DNA of 11,898 nucleotides from Thermodesulfobacteriota bacterium (GTDB taxonomy: Bacteria; Desulfobacterota; Desulfobacteria; Desulfobacterales; RPRI01). How positions within the stretch are numbered: position 1 is the first letter of the stretch; each line of letters starts with the position of its first letter. The notes beneath the pieces were generated by a model, which worked only from the letters and a program-made list of their open reading frames with translations, did not search any database and was not told where the DNA came from. Shown in pieces: positions 1 through 6,741 of this stretch. The stretch covers positions 1 to 11,898 of the forward strand of contig JAUPLM010000243.1 in assembly GCA_030836965.1 (NCBI GenBank). Reading direction: 5' to 3'. Both the position numbers and the translations under genes were made by a program.

Positions 1-428
1 AACGGGTCTATCTTTCCTTCAGGATTATACCCAACATCTCCTTCCGGCTGCATTTTTACGGTTTCGTTTTGAGTAACGGAGGCAATTAATTGCTCGGGTG
101 GAGGAGTAACTCCGGTTTGTACACCGGTTGGTAAAATCCCTGATTTCTGCGTATCAGCCTGTCCCGCTGAATCTGATTTTACTTTATCAGCAGTCAGAGG
201 TTCAACTGGAACAGATGCTGCCGGCTGCTGAGAAGTAATAATCTGTTTCTCCGCTTCGATAGCAGGGCCTTGAGCAGGAGCAGATACCGCATTGCTCTTT
301 GCTACTATCTTCTTGCTGACAGCAACAGCCTTTTGAGGCGGTTCCTTTTTATTGCCGCATCCGATTACCAACAGAATCAGGCATAAAATACCTATTACAA
401 TATTAACATGTTTAAGATGTTTATCCAT
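1..428 (-). CDS. pilP: Type IV pilus assembly lipoprotein PilP (partial, N-terminal 142 residues)
   Basis: This reading frame runs off the left edge of the window, so only the N-terminal part is seen. It starts at an ATG (428-426) that overlaps the end of pilO by 8 bases. The first 24 residues are a basic stretch, a hydrophobic segment and a lipobox (V-I-G-C), which predicts a lipoprotein with the lipidated Cys at residue 24. A Pro/Ala/Gln-rich, probably disordered linker of about 100 residues follows. The visible part ends in YNPEGKIDP, which resembles the Y..G+RDPF element that opens the conserved part of PilP. In known systems PilP is held in the inner membrane, binds PilN/PilO through its linker and contacts the secretin PilQ with its C-terminal beta domain. 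Being fourth after pilM, pilN and pilO fits exactly; pilQ would be expected beyond the edge. Confidence 0.9.
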   Translation of the reverse strand, partial: MDKHLKHVNIVIGILCLILLVIGCGNKKEPPQKAVAVSKKIVAKSNAVSAPAQGPAIEAEKQIITSQQPAASVPVEPLTADKVKSDSAGQADTQKSGILPTGVQTGVTPPPEQLIASVTQNETVKMQPEGDVGYNPEGKIDP

Positions 429-1098
429 GTTTACCAGGCTTTGTTGCAGCTGTTCTCGGTTTTACGGCTCCCTTTTTACCCTTAACGGCAGGCGGTGCGG
501 CAGCCTTGGCATCTAAAAATTTATAGGTCACTGCAGTACATGTTGTAACCAGTTCATTATTCTTTTTTGCAGGGTCGGGTCTCATATTGATATCTTGAAT
601 ATTGACGATTCTTGGAAGTCGGGCCACTTTGTCAAAGAAGATGGCGACATTATGATACTTCCCGGAAATTTGCATTGATACCGGAATTTCAGCATAAAAA
701 CTTTTATTCTGTTCGATTCCGGGCTGGAACAACACAAATTCAAGCCCGGCTTCCTGGCCGGAAAGAGATATGCTTTCAAGAAGAGTAGGAATCTCCTTTG
801 TTTCAGGAAGAGCTTTCATAACTACTTTCAGTTGCGACTCCGCATTATTCATTTCTTCCTTTAATTTAGGAAGATCTTTCGCGGTCTTTTTGGCAGTAGC
901 AAGCTTCTTCTCCAGTTCCTGATATTCTGAACCCAGCTTCTGTAACTCCTTCATTTTTGGGAAATACATAAAATAACCAAATACACCTATTATAAGCAAT
1001 AGGATACCGGCAAAAATGAGGATCCTTTGTATCTTTGAAAGTTTTTCAAGCTTTTCAAATACAGGAGCGATTGATTTTGATAGGCTCGGCTTTTCCAT
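421..1098 (-). CDS. pilO: Type IV pilus inner-membrane assembly protein PilO
   Basis: A 225-residue bitopic inner-membrane protein of the pilus alignment complex; it forms dimers with PilN and links the cytoplasmic PilM to the periplasmic PilP. It has a short cytoplasmic N-terminus, one membrane segment at about residues 25-46, a Lys/Glu-rich coiled coil at about 47-95 and a ferredoxin-like periplasmic domain at about 100-195. The last includes the family pattern AEIPVSMQISGKYHNVAIFFDKVARL split around a G-x-Y-H core, followed by PRIVNI. The ATG shares one base with the pilN stop (TAATG, 1100-1096), which implies translational coupling. The last 30 residues form a Lys/Ala/Pro-rich tail that looks like an extension beyond the folded domain. 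Gene order and motifs leave little doubt about identity. Confidence 0.94.
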   Translation of the reverse strand: MEKPSLSKSIAPVFEKLEKLSKIQRILIFAGILLLIIGVFGYFMYFPKMKELQKLGSEYQELEKKLATAKKTAKDLPKLKEEMNNAESQLKVVMKALPETKEIPTLLESISLSGQEAGLEFVLFQPGIEQNKSFYAEIPVSMQISGKYHNVAIFFDKVARLPRIVNIQDINMRPDPAKKNNELVTTCTAVTYKFLDAKAAAPPAVKGKKGAVKPRTAATKPGKHG

Positions 1099-1694
1099 TA
1101 TTTTTTTGCCTTACTTGTTGCTGCTTTCTTTTCTTCTTTCTTTACTTCTTTTTTCACTCTTTTGGCGCACGATAATTCAAAACTCTTAAATATTGCCTTA
1201 TTTACAATATATTGTTTCAATGTTTTCAGATTAACTGTTTCGAAAAGATTAGATCTTTCGAGCCGTGTCATAAAATCAGCAACAGTCTGATTATCTACAG
1301 CAACACCCGAAATATTTACGGTATTTCCTCTTGCATCTAAACTGACAAACCACATCCGTTTAGGGATAACAAGACTTGTCATTGTATCCATGAGTCTTAC
1401 AGGTTCATAGCGATTCGATTCAAGTGTGTTAATAACATTCATTTTAGTTTTAAGGATTTCAAGTTTTCCCTTTATTTCCGCTATCTCATTATTAATTTTT
1501 TCGTATTTTGCTGTTTCAATCTTTGTCGTTTCAACTTTTGATTTAATCTCTTTAACCTGACCGCTTAGCTTTATATTATAGTAAACCAAAAGGATAAAAA
1601 CCAGAAACAAAGAGAAGAACAGTATTGATAACTGACGGCGGACATTCTCTTTTTTTCTTGCGGTACGAAAAGGCAGAAGATTAATTTTTATCAT
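1098..1694 (-). CDS. pilN: Type IV pilus inner-membrane assembly protein PilN
   Basis: A 198-residue bitopic inner-membrane protein. The N-terminus is MIKINLLPFR: the INLLP motif is the cytoplasmic peptide that docks into a groove of PilM in characterised systems. One membrane segment follows at about residues 22-40, a coiled coil at about 45-92 and a small alpha/beta periplasmic domain at about 95-178 (MWFVSLDARGNTVNISG is typical of the family). The start overlaps the pilM stop as ATGA (1694-1691), and its stop overlaps the pilO start by one base, so pilMNO are translationally coupled. The C-terminus from residue 178 is almost pure Lys/Glu/Ala and would lie in the periplasm. I take that to be a flexible extension; it parallels the Lys-rich tail of the neighbouring PilO. 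Confidence 0.95.
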   Translation of the reverse strand: MIKINLLPFRTARKKENVRRQLSILFFSLFLVFILLVYYNIKLSGQVKEIKSKVETTKIETAKYEKINNEIAEIKGKLEILKTKMNVINTLESNRYEPVRLMDTMTSLVIPKRMWFVSLDARGNTVNISGVAVDNQTVADFMTRLERSNLFETVNLKTLKQYIVNKAIFKSFELSCAKRVKKEVKKEEKKAATSKAKK

Positions 1695-2743
1695 TTATCA
1701 TCAACCCTTCTAAGTGCCAGGCCCATGCATATTGCGGCCTGAGGAGCAATTTTTTCAAGGTACGAAGAATCAAGGTTATCAGCCAGTTCTAACTTGCTAA
1801 ACGGATTAATTATTTCAACTTCCGCTGAAGCTTCAGTTGCGAGCAGCCTTCTAAACTCCTTTATATTCGCTCCCCCGCCGCTTAAAATTATTTTTGTTAT
1901 GGTATCATCAGGATACGTGGAATAAAAAAAGTCGAGCGCGCGTTTAATCTCTGCACACCAGTCGGATACAATAGAAGATACTATTTCATTCAGATCTTCA
2001 GGAGAAATTTTTTCATTCTGGCCGCCAAATTTCATTTGTTCGGCATCTTCTATAGAACATCCGGCAAGAGAAACAATTTTTTGATTTATCTGCCCGCAAC
2101 CCAGAGAGACATCTCTCATAAACAATGAAGAAAGCCCTTTTAAAATATTCAATGATGTTTTACCGGCTCCGATATCAATCAAGGCGACAGTTTCATCTTT
2201 TGCATCATAACTGTACTCAAATATATTTTGCAGAGCAAAGGCTTCCACATCGATTATGCATGGATTAAGGCCGGCCAAATGAACAAGGTTAATATACTCA
2301 CTTACCATTTCTTTTTTTGCGGCAACCAGGAAAACACTCATCTGATTCGGATTGTTTTCATTCTCTCCGAGAATCTGAAAGTCAAGATTTACATCGCTTA
2401 TATCGAAAGGAATATATTGCTCTGCCTCGAACTGAATAGTCTCCTGCAGCTTGCTTTCATCCATAGTCTGAACGTTAATTTTCTTTACAATAACAGAAAA
2501 TCCGCCTATTGACACCGCAACATTTTGTTCCTTCAATTTGTTTTTTTTGAATAGCTGGCGGATATAATCTGCAACGGACTCATGGTCATTAATTACACCG
2601 TCTTCAATTAACCCGGCAGGAATATCGATCATGCCGAATTTTTTAAGGCGGCGTCCTTTTTTTGTTTCAACAATTTCGCCAGCCTTAAGGGTTCTTGACC
2701 CGATATCCAAACCTATAAGATGATTTTTACTGCCGAATGCCAT
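1691..2743 (-). CDS. pilM: Type IV pilus assembly ATPase-like protein PilM (actin-like)
   Basis: A 350-residue cytoplasmic protein of the FtsA/actin fold, the usual length for PilM. Nucleotide-binding elements are visible: the phosphate-1 loop GLDIGSRTLK (residues 11-20), the phosphate-2 loop DIGAGKTS (190-197) and the adenosine motif LSGGGANI (287-294). IQFEAEQYIPFDISDV (103-118) is a PilM/competence-protein signature. PilM binds the PilN N-terminus (INLLP) and, in studied systems, relays the state of the pilus motor ATPases to the periplasmic complex. The ATG lies 9 bases after the stop of the HTH gene, preceded by a modest GAGAG ribosome-binding site, and the gene ends in an ATGA overlap with pilN. 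No key motif is missing. Confidence 0.96.
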   Translation of the reverse strand: MAFGSKNHLIGLDIGSRTLKAGEIVETKKGRRLKKFGMIDIPAGLIEDGVINDHESVADYIRQLFKKNKLKEQNVAVSIGGFSVIVKKINVQTMDESKLQETIQFEAEQYIPFDISDVNLDFQILGENENNPNQMSVFLVAAKKEMVSEYINLVHLAGLNPCIIDVEAFALQNIFEYSYDAKDETVALIDIGAGKTSLNILKGLSSLFMRDVSLGCGQINQKIVSLAGCSIEDAEQMKFGGQNEKISPEDLNEIVSSIVSDWCAEIKRALDFFYSTYPDDTITKIILSGGGANIKEFRRLLATEASAEVEIINPFSKLELADNLDSSYLEKIAPQAAICMGLALRRVDDK

Positions 2744-2752
2744 GAGAAACTC

Positions 2753-2950
2753 TCAATCGCCAAATATTTTGTCTTTATCCGAAAGATTAAAACCCATAGC
2801 CAGTATAATCTTTCGTTTCGTCTCCATCCGACAAGGCATACCGTCTTCGATTCTCGAAATGGTTATTGGAGACACATTTGCCTCTCTAGCAAGTTCTGCC
2901 TTGCTCATCATAAGAGATTCTCTGATTTTTTTTAAAGAATTCTTTCCCAT
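2753..2950 (-). CDS. Small XRE-type helix-turn-helix regulator heading the pil operon
   Basis: A 65-residue protein that is essentially a single Cro/C1-type (XRE) helix-turn-helix domain: SKAELAREANVSPITISRIEDG at about residues 16-37 has the Q/E-A-V-S-x-x-T-I-S-R-I-E layout of the fold. A basic helix (RMETKRKIILAMG, 41-53) follows. There is no sensor or oligomerisation domain beyond this. It lies 9 bases upstream of pilM on the same strand, so it is almost certainly co-transcribed as the first gene of the pilus operon. It is a candidate autoregulator of pilMNOP. An AGGGTG-like ribosome-binding site sits about 9 bases before the ATG. From memory, similar small HTH genes precede pilM in other deltaproteobacteria, but I cannot verify that here. 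The DNA-binding fold is well supported; the regulatory target is inferred. Confidence 0.85.
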   Translation of the reverse strand: MGKNSLKKIRESLMMSKAELAREANVSPITISRIEDGMPCRMETKRKIILAMGFNLSDKDKIFGD

Positions 2951-3012
2951 TAATCAGACACCCTGCTAAATTTTTTGAAAAAACAACTTATTTTTACCAA
3001 AAGATGGCCTAT

Positions 3013-3040
3013 AGATTACAGATTGTTTTATATATGTCAA
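3013..3040 (-). promoter_or_regulatory. Predicted sigma-70 promoter of the HTH-pilMNOP operon
   Basis: On the minus strand a perfect -35 hexamer TTGACA (3040-3035) is followed after 16 bases by TAATCT (3018-3013), which carries a TG dinucleotide directly upstream like an extended -10. Transcription would start near 3006 and leave a leader of about 55 bases before the HTH start codon at 2950. The surrounding DNA is very AT-rich, so chance hexamers are likely, but the exact TTGACA and its placement in front of the operon favour this site. The -10 matches only 3 of 6 consensus positions. Confidence 0.45.
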
Positions 3041-3223
3041 GCAAAATTTATATAATTTATATATAATTATACCTATATACATTATATTGTGTTTCCTTAT
3101 AACATCATTACAACAGATTGTATGAGTAAAATTATTACTTCCCTTTTTTTTAGCTTTTGGAATAATATTTCCGGATTGAATTATAGTTATTTCGTAACTG
3201 AATAATTTCTGTTTTCTTTCCAC

Positions 3224-3252
3224 AAATTACTTCACGCCAATAGAAGTAATTT
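3224..3252. repeat. Perfect 10-bp inverted repeat (hairpin) downstream of the YkgJ-like gene
   Basis: AAATTACTTC (3224-3233) pairs exactly with GAAGTAATTT (3243-3252) around a 9-base loop. It lies 6 bases beyond the stop codon of the minus-strand YkgJ-like gene, where a terminator would be expected. The A/T ends of the arms give it a bidirectional-terminator look. The stem is AT-rich and there is no long T-run after it in the minus direction, so an intrinsic terminator would be weak; an operator palindrome for the HTH regulator is an alternative. The repeat is seen directly; its role is inferred. Confidence 0.5.
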
Positions 3253-3258
3253 TAACAT

Positions 3259-3939
3259 TCAATATTTTAATCTGTTTAAAGAATCCAGTACCGGCTGTAT
3301 CTCGTTTCTGTGTTCGGGAGGAATCATAAGTATTTTCAGGTTATGATTCCTTATAAGAATGGATGATGGATTTATCATTTTTAATGACAACAGATTATCA
3401 CGATTTTCAGAATTTTCCAAAAAAAGCAAAATGTCCGTTAGATTGCCGGAAAACCCTCCCGCATCAACATGTTCTATTACCTGCATGAAAATATTATTCA
3501 CAGTCAGAACAAAATCGTCTACAGAAGCACTTTCGTTATCGGCACAGTTTTGCCTGGAAACAAAGCACCTGCATCCAAAAGGCCTTTCGTTATATACAGT
3601 GCATTCATTATTAAACAATAAGGGGCATTCACCGGGAAAGATATTCTCCTCTTCTGGAATATCATCTCCTTCCAGGCAACGCTCTGCAAGCATGTTAATA
3701 GTTTCCAGTGGCTGGAATCTTTGCTGAGATTCAGCGTATCGAATTTTCTCAAATAGATATCGTTTTTCTTCCGAAATAATACTATCTGCTATTTTACGCC
3801 CCTCAAGGGTTGTCATTGTGACATTTACGGTACAACATAATGAACAATATCTCCTGCAGGCTATATTCAGCGTACCGGCAAAATTATCATAAATCCTGTA
3901 AATTTTATCAAGAACAGCAAGTTTTGAATTTAAATCCAT
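3259..3939 (-). CDS. YkgJ-like cysteine-cluster protein
   Basis: A 226-residue soluble protein from the ATG at 3939, preceded by an ACGGGAAA ribosome-binding site. An in-frame TTG at 3978 would add 13 residues, but it has no such site. The cysteine pattern matches the YkgJ (UPF0153) family of predicted metal or Fe-S binding proteins: CxxxCxxCC at residues 28-36, then C88, and GECPLLFNNECTVYNERPFGCRC (residues 103-125, split here as GECPLL and CTVYNERPFGCRC) with C105, C113, C123 and C125, and C132. This is the usual C-P-L-x(5)-C-x-V-Y-x-x-R-P-x-x-C-R layout. The family is widespread, but its biochemical role is not established. It is transcribed divergently from the DUF362 gene across a spacer of about 127 bases. 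I see no clear promoter of its own. Confidence 0.85.
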   Translation of the reverse strand: MDLNSKLAVLDKIYRIYDNFAGTLNIACRRYCSLCCTVNVTMTTLEGRKIADSIISEEKRYLFEKIRYAESQQRFQPLETINMLAERCLEGDDIPEEENIFPGECPLLFNNECTVYNERPFGCRCFVSRQNCADNESASVDDFVLTVNNIFMQVIEHVDAGGFSGNLTDILLFLENSENRDNLLSLKMINPSSILIRNHNLKILMIPPEHRNEIQPVLDSLNRLKY

Positions 3940-3983
3940 TTTATTTCCCGTGAAAATATATATTTCAAAATATTTCAAACATC

Positions 3984-4012
3984 TTGACTTAAACCTGCCT
4001 TGTCGTTATTTT
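3984..4012 (+). promoter_or_regulatory. Predicted sigma-70 promoter for the DUF362 gene
   Basis: TTGACT (3984-3989; 5 of 6 matches to the -35 consensus) and TATTTT (4007-4012; 4 of 6 to the -10) are separated by an ideal 17 bases. A start near 4019 would give a leader of about 48 bases. It lies in the divergent spacer and points toward the downstream gene. Confidence 0.45.
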
Positions 4013-4055
4013 TACAAAAACTTAAAAAGTCAGATCATTTCAACCTTTCCATAAC

Positions 4056-4060
4056 GGGAG
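4056..4060 (+). promoter_or_regulatory. Ribosome-binding site of the DUF362 gene
   Basis: GGGAG lies 6 bases before the ATG at 4067, which is good Shine-Dalgarno spacing. It supports that start, which also begins directly with the family's N-terminal VYFT strand. Confidence 0.7.
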
Positions 4061-4066
4061 TATATC

Positions 4067-5173
4067 ATGAAAAGCAAAGTTTATTTCACAAATATGAGAG
4101 CAACACACAAGGAAAACCTGTTCAAAAAGATAGAAAAGCTGCTTGAAACATCCGGACTCTCAGAAACGATGAGTAAAAGAGATCTTGTTGCTGTAAAAAT
4201 TCATTTTGGTGAAATGGGAAACTCAGCCTTTATACGCCCGATATTTTTACGAAAGATAGTTGAATCGATTAAAGCTGCAGGAGGAGTGCCATTTTTGACC
4301 GACGCAAACACGCTTTATGCAGGAACTAGAAGCGATGCACCACATCATCTTGCAACCGCAACACAAAACGGCTTTGCTTATTCAGTAGTGGATGCTCCTC
4401 TTGTCATTGCAGACGGGTTGCGCGGAAAATCGGAAACGGCTGTTGAAATTAACCTGAAACATTTTAAACAAGTATATATAGGATCTGAAATAACCGAGGC
4501 GGATGCTATAGTATCCGTCGCTCATTTCAAGTGCCACGAGCTTTCAGGATTCGGCGGAACCCTGAAAAATCTCGGCATGGGATGCGCTTCAAGAAGAGGA
4601 AAAATGGCTCAGCATTCGACGGTATCTCCTGCGGTAAAAAAGAAAAAATGCATCGGGTGCGGTGATTGTGTAGAACATTGTTCGCAGCAGGCCATTTCGC
4701 TCATTGAGGAAAAAGCAGTTATTGACTCAGGTAAATGTATAGGCTGCGGCGAATGCATTCTTATATGCGCAAACAGCGCCATCCAGATAGAATGGAATCA
4801 GGCGATTCCTGTTTTTCTTGAAAAAATGGTTGAGTACACAAAGGGCGTATTAAAAAACAAGGAAGGCAGAGCATTGTTTTTAAATTTTATTACGGACATA
4901 TCTCCAGCCTGTGACTGCTATCCGTATAACGATGCTCCGATCGTAAGAAATATCGGAATCGCAGCCTCAAAAGATCCCGTTGCTTTAGACCAGGCCTCTG
5001 TTGATCTTGTAAACAGCGAACAGGCTCTTCCGGGCTCGTGTCTGAAATCCTCACTCGGTCCGGGTGAAGACAAAATCAAAGCCGTTTATCCCGGTGTTGA
5101 CTGGCAGATACAACTTGATTATGCTGAAAAAATAGGACTCGGGAACAGGAGTTATGAAATAATAGAAGTATGA
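4067..5173 (+). CDS. DUF362 domain protein with two 4Fe-4S ferredoxin clusters
   Basis: A 368-residue cytoplasmic protein. DUF362 spans both sides of a ferredoxin insert: the N-terminal half has VAVKIHFGEMGN (41-52), PFLTDANTLYAGTRSDAPHH (75-94) and SVAHFKCHELSGFGGTLKNLGMG (150-172), and the C-terminal half has GIAASKDPVALDQASVDLVN (297-316). Between them are two CxxCxxCxxxC motifs at C195/C198/C201/C205 and C224/C227/C230/C234, expected to hold two [4Fe-4S] clusters. The cysteine before Pro found in many ferredoxins is followed here by Ser and Ala instead. Proteins of this build are common in anaerobic bacteria and archaea and are presumed electron-transfer or redox proteins; the reaction is unknown. 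There is no signal peptide or membrane segment. The next gene starts 59 bases downstream on the same strand and may be co-transcribed. Confidence 0.9.
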   Translation: MKSKVYFTNMRATHKENLFKKIEKLLETSGLSETMSKRDLVAVKIHFGEMGNSAFIRPIFLRKIVESIKAAGGVPFLTDANTLYAGTRSDAPHHLATATQNGFAYSVVDAPLVIADGLRGKSETAVEINLKHFKQVYIGSEITEADAIVSVAHFKCHELSGFGGTLKNLGMGCASRRGKMAQHSTVSPAVKKKKCIGCGDCVEHCSQQAISLIEEKAVIDSGKCIGCGECILICANSAIQIEWNQAIPVFLEKMVEYTKGVLKNKEGRALFLNFITDISPACDCYPYNDAPIVRNIGIAASKDPVALDQASVDLVNSEQALPGSCLKSSLGPGEDKIKAVYPGVDWQIQLDYAEKIGLGNRSYEIIEV

Positions 5174-5232
5174 CCGGCCTTTCGGCTTCAAGCATTACAT
5201 AACCATCGTGCAGCAAGAGATTGAATTATACT

Positions 5233-5964
5233 ATGCAGCTGTCAAATAATAAAAAAATTTTATATGCGGTAATCATACTGCTTGCCCTGATGTCAATTCT
5301 GTTTGTTATTTATGAAGTTGACAATAACCGCCATAAAGAACGGGAAGATGTGAAAGCATTATATCCGGAGAGTTTCACTTTTTTTGATCTGGGTGCTAAC
5401 ACAGAATTATCGGATGAAATGACGAAAAAGCTTTCCGGAGAACTTGGCTTATATGCTGTTGAAAAAATGACCACTATAGATCTTATTATTCGTGACAGAA
5501 TATTCTTTAATAAAAATTTCCCCAAACTTTTCGATTTGAATTATAAATTGAACGACGAAAAGGGAGCAAGGATAGAGCATAATATTACAAACCTCGTTTT
5601 CAGATATCCACAGAAAGAAAACACACCCTTTGATAATGTGAAACTCGTTTTTTCAAACTACACAAAAAAGCCGCTGCTATTTTCCGTTACAGCGAGGAAA
5701 AAGGAGGCCGATATGGCGGATACCTTAAAAGGAAAATACGGTGAGCCCGTTTTAATAAACTGGGACGACGGTAAAAGTGTATCATTGCTGTGGGAAAAAA
5801 ACAGGGACTGCCTTGTTTTTTCAAAGATTTCGGAAAGAGGGGGCTTTAAATACAGCATAATGATCTACTTCGTAAATAATTTGGAAAACATGCTTAAGAT
5901 AGAACAAAACGAAGTTATTAAAAGGGAAGAGGAAAGAACGAAGGCTGGCAAAACGGCCTTCTAA
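5233..5964 (+). CDS. Membrane-anchored protein of unknown function
   Basis: I do not recognise this 243-residue protein. It has a short basic N-terminus and one hydrophobic segment at about residues 9-28 that looks like an uncleaved signal anchor (no lipobox, no AxA site). The remaining 210 residues are hydrophilic and would lie in the periplasm. They are mixed alpha/beta with many aromatic residues, including a KGKYGEPVLINWDDGKSVS stretch at 166-184 of the kind seen in small beta-rich periplasmic domains. The C-terminus (218-238) is a charged helix. I chose the ATG at 5233; an in-frame TTG at 5221 would add four residues but sits directly against the AAGAGA that might serve as ribosome-binding site. 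It follows the DUF362 gene by 59 bases and ends before a possible terminator at 6016. It is a real gene on length and coding character. Confidence 0.75.
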   Translation: MQLSNNKKILYAVIILLALMSILFVIYEVDNNRHKEREDVKALYPESFTFFDLGANTELSDEMTKKLSGELGLYAVEKMTTIDLIIRDRIFFNKNFPKLFDLNYKLNDEKGARIEHNITNLVFRYPQKENTPFDNVKLVFSNYTKKPLLFSVTARKKEADMADTLKGKYGEPVLINWDDGKSVSLLWEKNRDCLVFSKISERGGFKYSIMIYFVNNLENMLKIEQNEVIKREEERTKAGKTAF

Positions 5965-6015
5965 TATTCTTCCCTTCTTCTCAACTTACAGTACCGGCAC
6001 CAGGTTATAATAATA

Positions 6016-6035
6016 CCTGCGAGCAGGCTTTTTTT
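6016..6035 (+). terminator. Possible weak intrinsic terminator between the DUF362 unit and the methyltransferase operon
   Basis: CCTG (6016-6019), loop CGAG and CAGG (6024-6027) form a short GC-rich hairpin followed by C and seven T residues (6029-6035). The stem is only 4-5 bp, shorter than typical terminators. Just upstream is an exact TATAAT (6006-6011) with CTTACA 15 bases before it. If that were a -10/-35 pair, it would start transcription inside this hairpin, so the two readings compete; I favour the terminator. Confidence 0.4.
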
Positions 6036-6068
6036 CTATATGGAAAAGGCCCGAAAAGGTTTTGTTAA

Positions 6069-6740
6069 ATGTCCCTAAAATCTGTTCCTACCCGTGGAAG
6101 AACTCTTGATTACGCAGCCGGAGTTTACGATATATTTGAGCCAATGTTACTTTTTGGCAGACAAAGCGCAATGAATAATCAGCTTATAGAACTTCTAGAT
6201 ATAAAAGAGACTCACAGAATTCTTGATATAGGATGCGGAACCGGAATCGTTGCAAAAATGATTGCAGACAAATTGAGCGCTGAGTCCGGAGGTTGTGCTA
6301 TAGGAATTGATGCTGCCGGGAAAATGATTGAAGGAGCCAGAAAAAAACGCGGCAGTAAAACCTGCCTTTTTGATGTTGCTGCCGCAGAAGACCTTCCTTT
6401 TGAAAATGAATACTTTGACTCTGTGATTTCAACACTCTTTTTCCACCACATCCAGCTTGATCTGAAAGAAAGAGCCTTTGCAGAGGCTTTTCGTGTTCTC
6501 AAACCTGGAGGCAAACTGGTCCTTTCAGACATGCATATTCCAACAACAATTATGGGAGCTCTCATATCGCATGCCTCCAGATGGATCCTGTTTCAGCCAC
6601 AGATAGGAGAAAATATCAGAGGAGTTCTGCCCGGAATCATAGAAAAGGCCGGGTTCGCTAAGCCGGAAATTGTTTCAACATATTTCGGGTATATTTCGGT
6701 GTTTGTCAGCCAAAAACCAGTGAAACAATCAAATAATTAA
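6069..6740 (+). CDS. Class I SAM-dependent methyltransferase (UbiE/MenG-like)
   Basis: A 223-residue soluble methyltransferase with a Rossmann fold. Motif I is ILDIGCGTG (residues 51-59). The acidic residue ending the second strand is D81 in GIDAAGKMI. AEDLPFENEYFDSVIS (106-121) and FRVLKPGGKLVLSDM (141-155) are the further family blocks. The N-terminal AAGVYDIFEPMLLFG (16-30) resembles the start of UbiE/MenG enzymes, which methylate quinone precursors, but many other lipid or small-molecule methyltransferases share it. An AAAAGG sequence 9 bases before the ATG supports the start. It is the first gene of a five-gene unit, with one base separating it from the isoprenoid synthase-like gene. That hints that its substrate is an isoprenoid product, but the substrate cannot be read from the sequence. 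Confidence 0.88.
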   Translation: MSLKSVPTRGRTLDYAAGVYDIFEPMLLFGRQSAMNNQLIELLDIKETHRILDIGCGTGIVAKMIADKLSAESGGCAIGIDAAGKMIEGARKKRGSKTCLFDVAAAEDLPFENEYFDSVISTLFFHHIQLDLKERAFAEAFRVLKPGGKLVLSDMHIPTTIMGALISHASRWILFQPQIGENIRGVLPGIIEKAGFAKPEIVSTYFGYISVFVSQKPVKQSNN

Positions 6741-6741
6741 C

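Larger units (their letters stand above)
2951..3258. other. AT-rich intergenic region between the pil operon and the YkgJ-like gene
   Basis: About 308 bases with no convincing gene. It carries the predicted pil promoter (3013-3040), the perfect inverted repeat at 3224-3252 and a run of TATA-like sequence around 3030-3090. The 8-base word ACAGATTG occurs twice (3018-3025 and 3113-3120), which might be a pair of weak operator half-sites or chance. An 85-codon minus-strand frame (3223-2966, GTG start) crosses it. Its product is a low-complexity Lys/Ile/Tyr/Asn mix with no ribosome-binding site, and it follows the base composition of the spacer, so I do not call it a gene. Confidence 0.6.

Noticed and set aside
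2966..3223. 85-codon minus-strand open frame in the spacer upstream of the pil operon
   Set aside because: It starts at GTG without a ribosome-binding site, and its product is a low-complexity Lys/Ile/Tyr/Asn mix without recognisable domain. It overlaps the predicted promoter, and long frames are not rare in such AT-rich DNA of this composition by chance.
3359..3727. 122-codon plus-strand frame opposite the YkgJ-like gene
   Set aside because: It is a shadow of the antisense gene, whose cysteine motifs are clearly those of a real family. The shadow product is Ser-rich and has no domain.
5174..5232. Possible hairpin GCC-TTTC-GGC after the DUF362 gene as terminator
   Set aside because: The stem is three base pairs with no T-run, so it gives no real support for termination.
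6006..6011. Exact TATAAT as -10 of a methyltransferase operon promoter
   Set aside because: The only -35-like hexamer (CTTACA, 5985-5990) is at 15-base spacing, and transcription would begin within the hairpin at 6016-6027, so it is not called as a promoter. It remains possible.
6212..6565. 117-codon minus-strand frame opposite the methyltransferase
   Set aside because: It lies wholly inside the methyltransferase gene, which carries all expected SAM-binding motifs; the antisense product has none.
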